64,000 nucleotides of DNA from Propioniciclava flava. GTDB taxonomy: Bacteria > Actinomycetota > Actinomycetes > Propionibacteriales > Propionibacteriaceae. The notes below the pieces were generated by a model that searched no databases, was not told the origin of the DNA, and was given only the letters and a program-made list of their open reading frames with translations. The stretch covers positions 62,001 through 126,000 of the forward strand of contig NZ_PPCV01000004.1 in the NCBI RefSeq assembly GCF_004126535.1, in the 5' to 3' direction. Each line of letters opens with the position of its first letter. Positions within the stretch are counted from its first letter, which is position 1. Positions 25,436-33,606 of this stretch are shown here, piece by piece. A program made the position numbers and the translations under genes.

Positions 25436-26299
25436 TCAGGCGAACTCCGGCGGGGGAGAGGTCAGGATCTCTGCGCCCGTCTCCGTCACCACGATGGTGT
25501 GCTCCCACTGCGCCACGCGTGAGCCGTCGTTGGTCGAGACGGTCCACTCGTCGTCCCACACGTGACTGCTGGGGTTACCCAGGGCCAGCATCGGCTCGAC
25601 GGTGAAGGTCATGCCTGGTTCCATCACGTCGCGGTAGGCCTCGCTGTCGTAGTGGAGGATCACCAGCCCGGAATGGAAGGCGCTGTGCACCCCGTGGCCG
25701 GTGTACTCACGCACGACGCCATAGCCGAACCGCTTGGCGTACGCCTCGATCACCCGCCCGATCACGTTGGTCTGCCGGCCCGGCTTGACCGCACGGATGC
25801 CGCGCAGCATGGCCTCCTTCGTGCGCTCCATCAGCAGGCGCGACTCCTCGTCGAGTTCGCCACAGCCGAAGGTGGCGCAGTTGTCGCCGTGGACGCCGTT
25901 CTTGAAGGCGGTCACATCCAGCTTGACCAGGTCGCCGTCCTCCAACGGGCGCGCGTCGGGGATGCCGTGGCAGATGACCTCGTTGACCGACGTGCAGATC
26001 GACTTGGGGAAAGCCCGATACCCCAGGGTGCTCGGGTAAGCCCCGTGGTCGAGCATGTACTCGTGCGCGATGGCGTCCAACTGATCGGTCGTCACGCCCG
26101 GAGCGATGGCCTTCGCCGCCTCGTACAGTGCGTCGGAGGCGATCCGGCTCGACTCGCGCATCAGCTCAATGGTCTCCGCCGATTGCACGTGCGAACCGGT
26201 GTACCGGTCGGGGGCGGGGCGGTCCACGTACGAGGGGCGCGGGATCGAGGCGGGAACGTGCCGCCGGGGGGACTGCGGGTAGGGCATCATGGGTGTCAC
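25436..26299 (-). CDS. map: Type I methionine aminopeptidase with N-terminal extension
   Basis: Removes the initiator methionine from new proteins. The pita-bread domain of 287 residues carries the metal ligands: Asp in LVKLDVTAF and [10 protein letters not shown], His in [10 protein letters not shown], Glu in FTVEPML and [14 protein letters not shown] holds the substrate His. About 40 residues precede the domain and contain proline-rich [15 protein letters not shown], as in mycobacterial MetAP1c, where this segment binds the ribosome exit region. The GTG at 26299 is fixed by TATGAT exactly 6 nt before it. It is divergent from a small acidic protein. Confidence 0.95.
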   Translation of the reverse strand: MTPMMPYPQSPRRHVPASIPRPSYVDRPAPDRYTGSHVQSAETIELMRESSRIASDALYEAAKAIAPGVTTDQLDAIAHEYMLDHGAYPSTLGYRAFPKSICTSVNEVICHGIPDARPLEDGDLVKLDVTAFKNGVHGDNCATFGCGELDEESRLLMERTKEAMLRGIRAVKPGRQTNVIGRVIEAYAKRFGYGVVREYTGHGVHSAFHSGLVILHYDSEAYRDVMEPGMTFTVEPMLALGNPSSHVWDDEWTVSTNDGSRVAQWEHTIVVTETGAEILTSPPPEFA

Positions 26300-26305
26300 C
26301 CGCCG

Positions 26306-26311
26306 ATCATA
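26306..26311 (-). promoter_or_regulatory. -10 box TATGAT for map
   Basis: TATGAT, the best -10 match in the window, 6 nt before the map GTG start. Confidence 0.65.
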
Positions 26312-26343
26312 GTTCCCGGCGATAGAGCCCTCAGGAGGTCACC

Positions 26344-26577
26344 ATGTCGACTGAACAGTGGTACTACTGCCTCGTTCATCACGATGTTGAGCCCGCCGAA
26401 GGGTGCAAGGCCATCGAGCGCCTCGGCCCTTACCCCACCCGCGAGGAGGCTGCGCAAGCGCTGCGGCTGGCCCAGGAGCGCAACGAGGAGTGGGACAACG
26501 ATCCTCGGTTCAACGACGACGAAGACGAGCCGGACAAGGACGACGGCGGCTCGGCGTTCGACGCGCTCAAGCCCTAA
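26344..26577 (+). CDS. Small acidic conserved protein
   Basis: 77 residues: MSTEQWYYCLVHHDVEPAEG, then GPYPTREEAAQALRLAQERNEEWDN and a very acidic tail with DDDEDEPDKDD. The WYYCL..H..VE start and the EEA helix recall small SPOR-like actinobacterial proteins of about this size that accompany map or related genes. I know of no assigned function. AGGAGGT lies 6 nt before the ATG. It converges with the membrane protein gene, 18 bases away. Confidence 0.75.
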   Translation: MSTEQWYYCLVHHDVEPAEGCKAIERLGPYPTREEAAQALRLAQERNEEWDNDPRFNDDEDEPDKDDGGSAFDALKP

Positions 26578-26595
26578 AGCAGGCCGACGGTAGCA

Positions 26596-27345
26596 TCAGG
26601 TCAGCAGGACGACCGAGGCGAGGGCGACGAGCAGGCTGGCGAAGGTGCCGACCAGGAAGTACTCGGTGACCTCGTCGACGGCCCGAGGCTCCTGACGCGC
26701 TGCGGCCTGGAGTTCGGGAAAGCGCAAGATCCCCTTCGCGGCTACCACGACAGCCGCCGCCTCGATGTGTCCGGCGGCCCCGAAGCCGATGATCAGCAGG
26801 CGTTCCATCGGCCCCAGCAGACGTCCGCCGCGCAGAGTCTCTGAGGCGGGGCCTTGCCCCGACGATGCCACCAGCCGAGGCGGGTGAGCGTCCACTGCGA
26901 CCAGGGCCAACCGGACGACGCGGTTCGCGGTGGAGAGGTTCGTCACCACGACGGCAGCGAGCATCAGCGCTTGGCCGGGGGTCCGGTTTGCCAGGGCAGG
27001 GACGTCCACCCACGAGAGCCATGCTGCGAAAGGCCCCCCAACCGGTGATGCGTAGCCCGACCCGGCCAGCAGGGCAGCAGCGGGGATGGCAAGCGTGGCG
27101 AGGGTGCGCCGCGCCTGGACGGGGCTGGACTCGGCATGGGTGGCCATCAGCGACCACAGGCAGGTCGCCACGAAGATGACACCCACGGCAATGAGATCGG
27201 GAAGCGTGAGCAGGGCCGCCAGCCCGGCCACCGCGGCGGTCGCCGCCACGGCTGCTAGCAGGCCCATGCGTCGCCAAGCTGGCCTGGTCGAGGCGAGCAG
27301 ATCGCTGAGGCCGACGCACAGCAGGAGCAGGGACAGCCAACTCAT
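26596..27345 (-). CDS. Integral membrane protein, partner of SatD-like protein
   Basis: 249 residues with about seven hydrophobic helices (N-terminal MSWLSLLLLCVGLSDLLA, two at 30-70, others at 90-160). The last 80 residues read PMERLLIIGFGAAGHIEAAAVVVAAKGILRF, then VTEYFLVGTFASLLVALASV. This ER-LI / AK-x-ILRF / EYFL-x-GT pattern resembles the C-terminal part of DUF3307 membrane proteins, which elsewhere also sit beside satD genes. The ATG overlaps the satD stop (ATGA) and follows GAGGAGG, so it is translationally coupled. Function is unknown. Confidence 0.75.
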   Translation of the reverse strand: MSWLSLLLLCVGLSDLLASTRPAWRRMGLLAAVAATAAVAGLAALLTLPDLIAVGVIFVATCLWSLMATHAESSPVQARRTLATLAIPAAALLAGSGYASPVGGPFAAWLSWVDVPALANRTPGQALMLAAVVVTNLSTANRVVRLALVAVDAHPPRLVASSGQGPASETLRGGRLLGPMERLLIIGFGAAGHIEAAAVVVAAKGILRFPELQAAARQEPRAVDEVTEYFLVGTFASLLVALASVVLLT

Positions 27346-27983
27346 GCGACCTCCTCGAGGTGGGTCATCGCTTCCGCGAGAATAGCGAGCCGCCCCCGCG
27401 CCACGCGCTGACTGACCGCCGAGGGGCTGATCTGTAGGCGTGTGGCCATCACGGCCTGCGAGGTTCCGGCACGGAGACCGGCGAGGATGACGACATCCTG
27501 ATCGTCCAGGCCGAACAGGGCGGCATCGGTCAGGGCCACGGCGGCACGCAGGGATGCCGTGGGGGGCTCGTGACCCTCGGCGGCGGCCACCCCGGTGCGC
27601 AAGGCCCGGTGTGCGCCATGGGCGGCTTCTTCGACGGCCTCGATGGCGGAACGCGCGGCCCACCAGGCCGATCCATCTTGAACATTGGTCTCGGCGTCGA
27701 TGATCTGGACCGACCCGATGCCGAGGCCGAAGCGAGCCTGGGCGGGGTGTAGGGCGGCGCGCAGGGTGAAGGTGGCGGCCAGCGCTGCTCCCACGCTCGC
27801 GAAGACGCCCTGAAACTCGTCGCCAGCAGTCACGCGCAAGGGATCAAGGATCTGGGGACCGGCGTTGGCCGATCGGATCGCCTGCAGCAAGTGCCGGTGG
27901 AGCGCACTGCGATCGGGGGCCTCGCGAGACGCAACGAGATCCCCGAGGAGCGCAACGCAAGCTGTGGGCTTCATCAAGGGCAT
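27342..27983 (-). CDS. SatD-family protein: cyclase-like palm plus HTH
   Basis: 213 residues. The N-terminal domain begins ACVALLGDLVASRE (Asp15) and continues to LRVTAGDEFQGVFAS (Asp55, Glu56), with RFGLGIGSV at 84-92. This pair of acidic motifs in a beta-alpha-beta setting resembles the metal site of GGDEF and class III cyclase palm domains. The C-terminal part (residues 160-205) is a sigma-70 region 4-like helix-turn-helix, TSQAVMATRLQISPSAVSQRV. The family name comes from a streptococcal acid-tolerance locus; no biochemical role is established as far as I know. The ATG at 27983 is fixed by TAAACT 6 nt upstream. It is divergent from glnA2. Confidence 0.78.
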   Translation of the reverse strand: MPLMKPTACVALLGDLVASREAPDRSALHRHLLQAIRSANAGPQILDPLRVTAGDEFQGVFASVGAALAATFTLRAALHPAQARFGLGIGSVQIIDAETNVQDGSAWWAARSAIEAVEEAAHGAHRALRTGVAAAEGHEPPTASLRAAVALTDAALFGLDDQDVVILAGLRAGTSQAVMATRLQISPSAVSQRVARGRLAILAEAMTHLEEVA

Positions 27984-27989
27984 ATGAAG

Positions 27990-27995
27990 AGTTTA
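27990..27995 (-). promoter_or_regulatory. -10 box TAAACT for satD operon
   Basis: TAAACT on the minus strand, 6 nt before the satD ATG. Confidence 0.6.
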
Positions 27996-28017
27996 GCTTC
28001 ATTTGTGACGGAGTGTC

Positions 28018-28033
28018 GTAACCGTGGCGTAAC
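28018..28033 (+). promoter_or_regulatory. Candidate GlnR operator upstream of glnA2
   Basis: GTAAC, six bases, GTAAC, with a further GTGAC at 28005-28009. It ends 10 nt before the putative -10 box of glnA2, so it would cover the -35 region. It lies between glnA2 and the divergent satD operon. This is the weakest of the four sites by position. Confidence 0.4.
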
Positions 28034-28043
28034 AGCGCCCAGG

Positions 28044-28049
28044 CAGACT
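28044..28049 (+). promoter_or_regulatory. Possible -10 box CAGACT for glnA2
   Basis: CAGACT, 6 nt before the ATG. It differs from the TAGACT seen at dapA and mrp only in the first base. Confidence 0.35.
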
Positions 28050-28055
28050 GACCGC

Positions 28056-29393
28056 ATGGACAAGCAGACTGATTTCGTCCTGCGCACCCTGGAGGAACGG
28101 GACGTGCGGTTCGTCCGCCTCTGGTTCACTGACGTGCTGGGGTTCTTGAAGTCTGTGGCGATCGCGCCCGCCGAACTCGAAGGTGCGCTCAGCGAAGGCA
28201 TCGGGTTCGATGGCTCGGCCATCCAAGGGTTTGCCCGCGTCTACGAGTCGGACATGGTCGCGCACCCGGACCCCTCCACGTTCCAGTTGCTGCCGTGGCG
28301 CGGCAACCCGGGCGGGACGGCTCGGATGTTCTGCGACATCGGCCTGCCGGACGGCTCTCCATCGTTTGCTGACCCGCGGCACGTGCTCAAGCGCGCCATG
28401 CGGAAGGCCGCCGACATGGGATTCACCTACTACGTGCACCCCGAGATCGAGTTCTACCTGTTCAAGCAGCCCATCATCCCCGGCGAGGTGCCGACCCCGG
28501 TGGATCGCAGCGGCTACTTCGACCACACCACCGCTACTGCCGGAACCGACTTCCGCCGCTCCGCCATCAGCATGCTCGAACAGATGGGCATCTCGGTGGA
28601 GTTCAGCCACCACGAGGGCGGCCCCGGGCAGCAGGAGATCGACCTGCGCTACGCCGATGCACTGTCCATGGCTGACAACATCATGACGTTCCGCGTGGTG
28701 GTCAAAGAGGTCGCGGTCATGCAGAACCTCTTCGCCTCGTTCATGCCCAAGCCGTTGGCCGACCAGCCCGGCTCGGGCATGCACAGCCACGTCAGCCTGT
28801 TCGAGGGCGACACGAACGCCTTCTACGACGCGTCGGGGGAGTACAACCTCAGCACGATCGGGCGCCAGTTCGTCGCAGGCCTGCTCCATCACGCTTCGGA
28901 GATCAGCGCAGTGCTGAACCCCTGGGTGAACTCCTACAAGCGCCTGGCCGGTGGCGGTGAGGCCCCCAACTACATCTGCTGGGGCCAAAACAATCGCTCG
29001 GCCATGGTGCGCGTCCCCATGTTCAAGCCGAACAAGTCCTCTTCTGCGCGCATCGAGTTGCGCACCGTCGACAGCGCGGTAAACCCCTACCTGGCCTACG
29101 CGCTCATCCTCACTGCCGGGCTGTCCGGTATCGAGAACGAGATGGTGCTGCCGGATCCGGCCGAGGACGACGTGTGGTCCCTGACCGATCGGCAACGCGA
29201 AGCGCTCGGGATCAAGCCCCTGCCCAACAGCCTGGACGCCGCCGTGCGGGCCATGGAGACCAGCCAACTGGTCGCCGACACTCTCGGGGAGCACGTCTTC
29301 GACTTCGTTTTGCGTAACAAGCGGGCCGAGTACGCCGAATACATGCGTCAGGTCACGCCGCTCGAACTGGGCAAACTGCTGCCTTCGTTGTGA
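28056..29393 (+). CDS. glnA2: Glutamine synthetase-like protein GlnA2
   Basis: 445 residues, the short type I-alpha form found beside glnA in mycobacteria and streptomycetes (GlnA2, 446 residues in M. tuberculosis). The beta-grasp start, GFDGSAIQGFARVYESDM, the metal motif YVHPEIEFYLF, HHEGGPGQQE and the ATP segment NYICWGQNNRSAMVR are all present. The adenylylation tyrosine region of GlnA reads DVWSL here, with Trp in place of Tyr, so GlnE is not expected to modify it. In Streptomyces, GlnA2 acts on polyamines rather than ammonium; which role applies here is open. A good hairpin follows the stop. Confidence 0.93.
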   Translation: MDKQTDFVLRTLEERDVRFVRLWFTDVLGFLKSVAIAPAELEGALSEGIGFDGSAIQGFARVYESDMVAHPDPSTFQLLPWRGNPGGTARMFCDIGLPDGSPSFADPRHVLKRAMRKAADMGFTYYVHPEIEFYLFKQPIIPGEVPTPVDRSGYFDHTTATAGTDFRRSAISMLEQMGISVEFSHHEGGPGQQEIDLRYADALSMADNIMTFRVVVKEVAVMQNLFASFMPKPLADQPGSGMHSHVSLFEGDTNAFYDASGEYNLSTIGRQFVAGLLHHASEISAVLNPWVNSYKRLAGGGEAPNYICWGQNNRSAMVRVPMFKPNKSSSARIELRTVDSAVNPYLAYALILTAGLSGIENEMVLPDPAEDDVWSLTDRQREALGIKPLPNSLDAAVRAMETSQLVADTLGEHVFDFVLRNKRAEYAEYMRQVTPLELGKLLPSL

Positions 29394-29405
29394 TCCGTGG
29401 CGCTT

Positions 29406-29445
29406 CCGCGGTCGTGACCTCACCATCGTGAGGACGCGGCCGCGG
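29406..29445 (+). terminator. Hairpin terminator after glnA2
   Basis: Nested stem: CCGCGG 29406-29411 with 29440-29445, and CCTCAC 29418-29423 with GTGAGG 29428-29433 around a CATC loop. Confidence 0.65.
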
Positions 29446-29506
29446 TTGCACATGCGCAGCGGTTTCCCCGCCGCGTCCGAGGGATGGAGACGCTCGAACA
29501 GGCGCC

Positions 29507-30103
29507 ATGCGCGTGTGCCATCGTGGACGAATCGTGAACACGCTCTTCGCTCCCTTTGAACCTGAATCCTCCGGCACACCGATGCCGGAGGCTCATGTGC
29601 GCCTAGGAGTACGCGGGGACCTCCCCCACACCGGGGCTCTGGCGGCCCAGCGCGAAGGCGGACTCCCCGCCGACTGGATCGCTCAGCATGCGCGTCGCTT
29701 CGAGACGGACGGCAACCAACTCTTCGTCGTCGAAGCCGAGGGTGCGATCATCGGCTACGGGTGGGTGTCCTTCCTCACCCCGGTGGATCATGGGGGCCGC
29801 AACGCACCCGATGGCTGGTACCTCAGCGGCGTCGTGATCGCCCCGGACGCCCGCCGCCGTGGGCTGGGGCGTCGCCTGACGCAAGAGCGCATCGACTGGG
29901 CGCTGGAGCGCGGATCGGCCGTCTACTACGTGGTGGCGGCGTCGAACTGGGCTAGCCGTGCTCTGCATGGAGAACTCGGCTTTGAGGAACTCACGGACGA
30001 CTTCCGGATGCCGGGCGTCGTCTTCACCCGCGACGATGGCTTGCTATGCCGTCGGGTCGAGCGCCCTGACGCCACGGTCACCGAGTTGGCTTCACGGCGC
30101 TGA
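29507..30103 (+). CDS. GNAT-family N-acetyltransferase
   Basis: Up to 198 residues. The acetyl-CoA fold is clear: VRLGVRGDLPHTGALAAQREG (strand 1 and helix 1), LFVVEAEGAIIGYGWVSFL, WYLSGVVIAPDARRRGLGRRLTQ (motif A) and SNWASRALHGELGFEEL (motif B). The substrate is unknown. The start is uncertain. The ATG at 29507 gives about 25 extra residues before the domain, while the GTG at 29534 and the ATG at 29582 are alternatives, and the last fits the domain border best. None has a ribosome site or a start-linked -10 box. Confidence 0.75.
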   Translation: MRVCHRGRIVNTLFAPFEPESSGTPMPEAHVRLGVRGDLPHTGALAAQREGGLPADWIAQHARRFETDGNQLFVVEAEGAIIGYGWVSFLTPVDHGGRNAPDGWYLSGVVIAPDARRRGLGRRLTQERIDWALERGSAVYYVVAASNWASRALHGELGFEELTDDFRMPGVVFTRDDGLLCRRVERPDATVTELASRR

Positions 30104-30137
30104 TCCCCAGGCCGAGGGCGAGGACCGGTTTGACCCC

Positions 30138-30605
30138 TCAGGCGAGAAGGTCTCCCAGGTCGGCATGGGCGCCACTAGCCCGCACCCGATGGTCGGCCCG
30201 CGCATCATGCCAGGAGAGATGCCGGGAGACGAGCAAGAGCCATGTCGCGGCGTCCGTCTCCACCACATTGGGCGGTGTTCCCCGGGTGTGGGCTGACGCG
30301 ACACCGACCATGCCGATCTGCACGGCGCCGAAGGGCGGAATCCGCACCTCAACCAGCTTGCCGGGGTGTTGCTCCTCGAGCCGCGCCAGGCTGGTGCGCA
30401 CGGCGGCCGCAAGATGAGCACGGGGGAGGGTAAGCCCGGCCGCCAGCGCGGCGCAGACCAGACGCTCCTCGGCCCGTGAGGCGTCGGCGGGCTCGGTGGG
30501 CGCAGGAAGCTCCAGGAGCCGTCGGACGTCAGGCTCGGGCGTCCCTGTGAGGGACATCCGCAGCGACGCCAGCCGGGTCAAGGCGCCGGCATCGGGACGC
30601 TTCAC
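30138..30605 (-). CDS. Bacterial sterol-carrier-like (SCP) family protein
   Basis: 155 residues. The C-terminal two thirds, AAVRTSLARLEEQHPGKLVEVRIPPFGAVQI followed by HTRGTPPNVVETDAATWLLL and ASGAHADLGDLL, are the hallmark of the actinobacterial SCP orthologue family, which adopts the SCP2-like lipid-binding fold. A helical N-terminal segment of about 60 residues precedes it. In mycobacteria the gene usually lies near purine genes. Here it is the last gene of the efflux operon, with its GTG overlapping the adaptor stop (GTGA). The hydrophobic-pocket fold and location hint at lipid handling next to the exporter, but that is inference. Confidence 0.82.
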   Translation of the reverse strand: MKRPDAGALTRLASLRMSLTGTPEPDVRRLLELPAPTEPADASRAEERLVCAALAAGLTLPRAHLAAAVRTSLARLEEQHPGKLVEVRIPPFGAVQIGMVGVASAHTRGTPPNVVETDAATWLLLVSRHLSWHDARADHRVRASGAHADLGDLLA

Positions 30606-32386
30606 CTGCTGGGAGTCGGGGTGGGGGATGCGGAGGAACCGCGCCCCATATCGGCGCCGAGACCGCCAGGAACCGGGAGCCGTCGGTCCGCGAGGACGAC
30701 GAGCTGACCCTCGCGCAGCCCGGACGTGATCTCGATCCGTCCGTCGCCTTGACGCCCGGTGGCTACGGTGACGGTGTCAGCGGTGGTTGCGTAGGCGTCG
30801 CCAGCGACCTGAACGGTGCCCGCGTTCTCGGAGGTCTTCGTCACTGCGGACATGGGCACGGTGAGAACGTCGGTGGCGCGCGCCAGATCAAGGCTGACCT
30901 GGGCGTAGCTGCCCTGCGGCAGCGTCTGGCCGGGATCGTCGGCATTGAGGCGGGTGGGGTAGGCCGGCTGAGACCCTGTGGTGGCGGGCAAAACGCCAAT
31001 CGACGCCACGGTGCCAGTCAGCGAGGGACGCGTCGCGAGGTGACCCACCTGGGCGGCGACGCCTGCAGCGACCAGCGGGCGATCGGCCAGCGGAACATTC
31101 ACGGTGATGGAGACCGCTCCCGGGCCGACGATGGTCGCGGACTTGCCTGCCGAGGACTCCCCGACCGTGAGGCTCAGCGCGCCGACCACACCCGAGATGG
31201 GGCTCGTGATGGTTGCCTGGGACAGATCAGTCTCGGCCCGGTCCACGCCCTGCTGGGCCTGCAGCACGGCGGCGCGGTCACTGGCAATGGTGGCGTCGGT
31301 GACGGTTGCCCCGAAGTTGGCAGCCATCTGCTTGGCCATCTCCGCCTGGGCCGCCTTCATGGCCTGTTCGGAGGCCTGCCGGGCAGCCACTTCAAGGTTG
31401 GCCTGGGCTGCCGCGACCGCAGCCATGGCCTGCTGCGTTTGCTGGGACAGGCCCTGGGCCGCGGTGGCGATCGCTGCTCCCGCGTTGCCCTCGGCTGTCG
31501 CGAGTGCGCCCAGCGCATCGGAGCAGGCGGTGACCTGATCGGCCATGCCCGCGAGCTTGTCGAGGTCGGCCCGCGTGATCGCGGGCAGGCTGGGCGTCGG
31601 GGTCGCCGACGTCGCCGTGGTGGAAGAGGATGGGCTCGCGGTGGTGGAATCGGTGGGAGAGGGGGGCGTCGTGGGCGCGCTCTCGGTGGTCGAGGGGGAC
31701 GCCGAAGGAGACACGGGGGCTGTGGCGGTGCTCGTCGGCCGGGCCGACGGTGTGGGCAGCGCGGTCGGCAACGGAATGTTCTTCAGCCGCTGGAGGGCCT
31801 CGAACACGGGGGTGCACTTCTTTTGCTGGTCCTTGACGGCCACCTGCAAGGCCGCCAGGGAGTCGTTCATCGCCGTGACATAGGTGGGGGTGCCCGTAGG
31901 CAGGCTGCCCTTGCCGCCGCCGGGGGTACTCGGGGGCGTGGTGCCCCCACCGGGGACGGCACCGCCGGGGGCGCCCATCCCGCCTGCGGACGGGAGACCA
32001 GCCTGGGTCCGAGCCGAACCGGCCTTCTGCGCGGCGAGATCGGAGTCGAGTTGCGCCTGGGTTTGCGTCAACCGGGCGCGCGCTTGGAGTAACGCGAGCC
32101 GAAGATCGGCCGGGTCGATGGAGGCGAGCGCTTGCCCCGCACTCACCGTGTCACCGACCTGGACATTCACGGCGGTGACCATGCCAGCTGCGCTGAACTC
32201 CACCGTGGATGCGCCTGAACGCTCCACGGGGCCCACCAGGGTCAACTGTTGATGCAGGTCGCCGCGGGAGACCGGCGCGGTGACATACGACAAGGCACGC
32301 TGCGGCCGTGGCCACAAGGCGACGAGAAGGACCAGCACCACGGCAAGGCTGGTGCCGATGATCAGATAGCGACGGCGTCGCATCAC
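30602..32386 (-). CDS. MacA-type membrane-fusion adaptor with S/T/P-rich insertion
   Basis: 594 residues, an efflux periplasmic-adaptor-like subunit. It has an N-terminal membrane anchor (residues 8-25), a split lipoyl domain (VEFSAAGMVTAVNVQVGDTVSAGQALASID and ATITSPISGVVGALSLTVGES), a coiled-coil hairpin, a beta-barrel (PYPTRLNADDPGQTLPQGSYAQVSLDL) and a membrane-proximal domain ending near 580. The hairpin is interrupted by Gly/Pro-rich (134-168) and Ser/Thr/Pro-rich (207-268) low-complexity segments and two Cys (191, 288) that could pair. Usual adaptors are about 350-450 residues. It overlaps both neighbours by 4 bases. The long disordered loops suggest an exposed, perhaps glycosylated region. 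Confidence 0.85.
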   Translation of the reverse strand: MMRRRRYLIIGTSLAVVLVLLVALWPRPQRALSYVTAPVSRGDLHQQLTLVGPVERSGASTVEFSAAGMVTAVNVQVGDTVSAGQALASIDPADLRLALLQARARLTQTQAQLDSDLAAQKAGSARTQAGLPSAGGMGAPGGAVPGGGTTPPSTPGGGKGSLPTGTPTYVTAMNDSLAALQVAVKDQQKKCTPVFEALQRLKNIPLPTALPTPSARPTSTATAPVSPSASPSTTESAPTTPPSPTDSTTASPSSSTTATSATPTPSLPAITRADLDKLAGMADQVTACSDALGALATAEGNAGAAIATAAQGLSQQTQQAMAAVAAAQANLEVAARQASEQAMKAAQAEMAKQMAANFGATVTDATIASDRAAVLQAQQGVDRAETDLSQATITSPISGVVGALSLTVGESSAGKSATIVGPGAVSITVNVPLADRPLVAAGVAAQVGHLATRPSLTGTVASIGVLPATTGSQPAYPTRLNADDPGQTLPQGSYAQVSLDLARATDVLTVPMSAVTKTSENAGTVQVAGDAYATTADTVTVATGRQGDGRIEITSGLREGQLVVLADRRLPVPGGLGADMGRGSSASPTPTPSR

Positions 32387-33606
32387 TCGCTCCTCAGGGC
32401 GTCGATGGGGGGAAGGTTCGCGGCCCGCGCGGCGGGATAGACCCCGGCGATGACGCCGATGCCCAACGAGACCGCCAAGGCGAGCACGGTGGCGGGCAAG
32501 GAGAGCGTGACCTGCAGGTTGAGCAGCGGCGTCAAGATCGCCGCCCCCAGCAGGCCGACCAGGACGCCGAGGGCGCCGCCCAGCAGACCCAGAATGCCCG
32601 CCTCCACCATGAACTGACGACGGATCAGTCGGGGAGTGGCGCCCAGCGCCTTACGTAGGCCGATCTCGCGCACCCGCTCGCTCACCGAGACGAGCATGAT
32701 GTTCATGACACCGATCCCGCCCACGACCAGGGAGATCGCGGCCAGCCCGCCCAACAGGGAGGTGAGTACCCCGGTCATGGTGTTCGCGGCGGTCAGCAAG
32801 GCCTGGAAGGTGAAGATCGAGAAATCCTGGTCGGCGGTGGTGGTCTGCCGGTTCACGGTCAGCGCACGCGTGATCTCTTGATGCGCGGCCGTGATCGACG
32901 CGTCGTCGCGCGCGGCGACGTACATGGTGTTGATGGTGAGGGCACCCGACGGCGTCGAAAGTCGCTGCGCCATCGTCGACATCGGGATGACGAGCACGTC
33001 GTCGTCGTTGGACAGCGAGGCCGACCCGGAAGACTCCAGCACCCCGATCACCACGAAGGTCTGCCCGCTGACGACGATCTCCTTGCCGACGGGAGGCTCC
33101 TGATCGAATAGCGAGCGGGCGGTTTCCGGCCCGAGAACGGCCACCTGTGCGGCGGAGGCCTGTTCCGCCTCCGTGAAGAAGCGCCCCTCACTCAACGTGC
33201 GGGCACGGACCCGCGCCCACGCGGGCAACGTCCCATTGACCTGCGTGGAGGTGTCCTTGGTGCCGTACTGGAGGGTGACGCCCGACGTCATCACAGGGGC
33301 GACGCCCGCGACATCGGGAGCGATCGCCGGATCGGAGATCACCTGTGCATCGGCCAGGCTGAAGCCGCCCGAGGACGAGCCGCTCAACCCGCTGGAGAGC
33401 CCCCCATTGCCGGGAATCACGATGAGCAGGTTCGATCCGAGCTTGTTGATCTCCTTGCCGATCTGCAGGCGGGCCCCTTCACCCAAACCGACGGTCAGCA
33501 TGACGGCGGCGATGCCGATCAGGATGCCCAGCATGGTCAGCAGGGAGCGCATCCGACGGCCGTTGAGGGCCTCCCAGGCGGTGCGCAGCGTTTCAGTCCA
33601 GGTCAT
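32383..33606 (-). CDS. MacB-type ABC permease
   Basis: 407 residues with the FtsX/MacB layout. One N-terminal membrane helix (RSLLTMLGILIGIAAVMLTVGLG) is followed by a large extracytoplasmic domain at 45-275 and three C-terminal helices with the coupling segment EIGLRKALGATPRLIRRQFMVEA. These mechanotransmission exporters work with a separate ATPase and, in Gram-negatives, an adaptor and outer membrane channel. Here the ATPase is encoded by the preceding gene and adaptors lie on both sides. It overlaps each neighbour by 4 bases. Confidence 0.9.
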   Translation of the reverse strand: MTWTETLRTAWEALNGRRMRSLLTMLGILIGIAAVMLTVGLGEGARLQIGKEINKLGSNLLIVIPGNGGLSSGLSGSSSGGFSLADAQVISDPAIAPDVAGVAPVMTSGVTLQYGTKDTSTQVNGTLPAWARVRARTLSEGRFFTEAEQASAAQVAVLGPETARSLFDQEPPVGKEIVVSGQTFVVIGVLESSGSASLSNDDDVLVIPMSTMAQRLSTPSGALTINTMYVAARDDASITAAHQEITRALTVNRQTTTADQDFSIFTFQALLTAANTMTGVLTSLLGGLAAISLVVGGIGVMNIMLVSVSERVREIGLRKALGATPRLIRRQFMVEAGILGLLGGALGVLVGLLGAAILTPLLNLQVTLSLPATVLALAVSLGIGVIAGVYPAARAANLPPIDALRSE

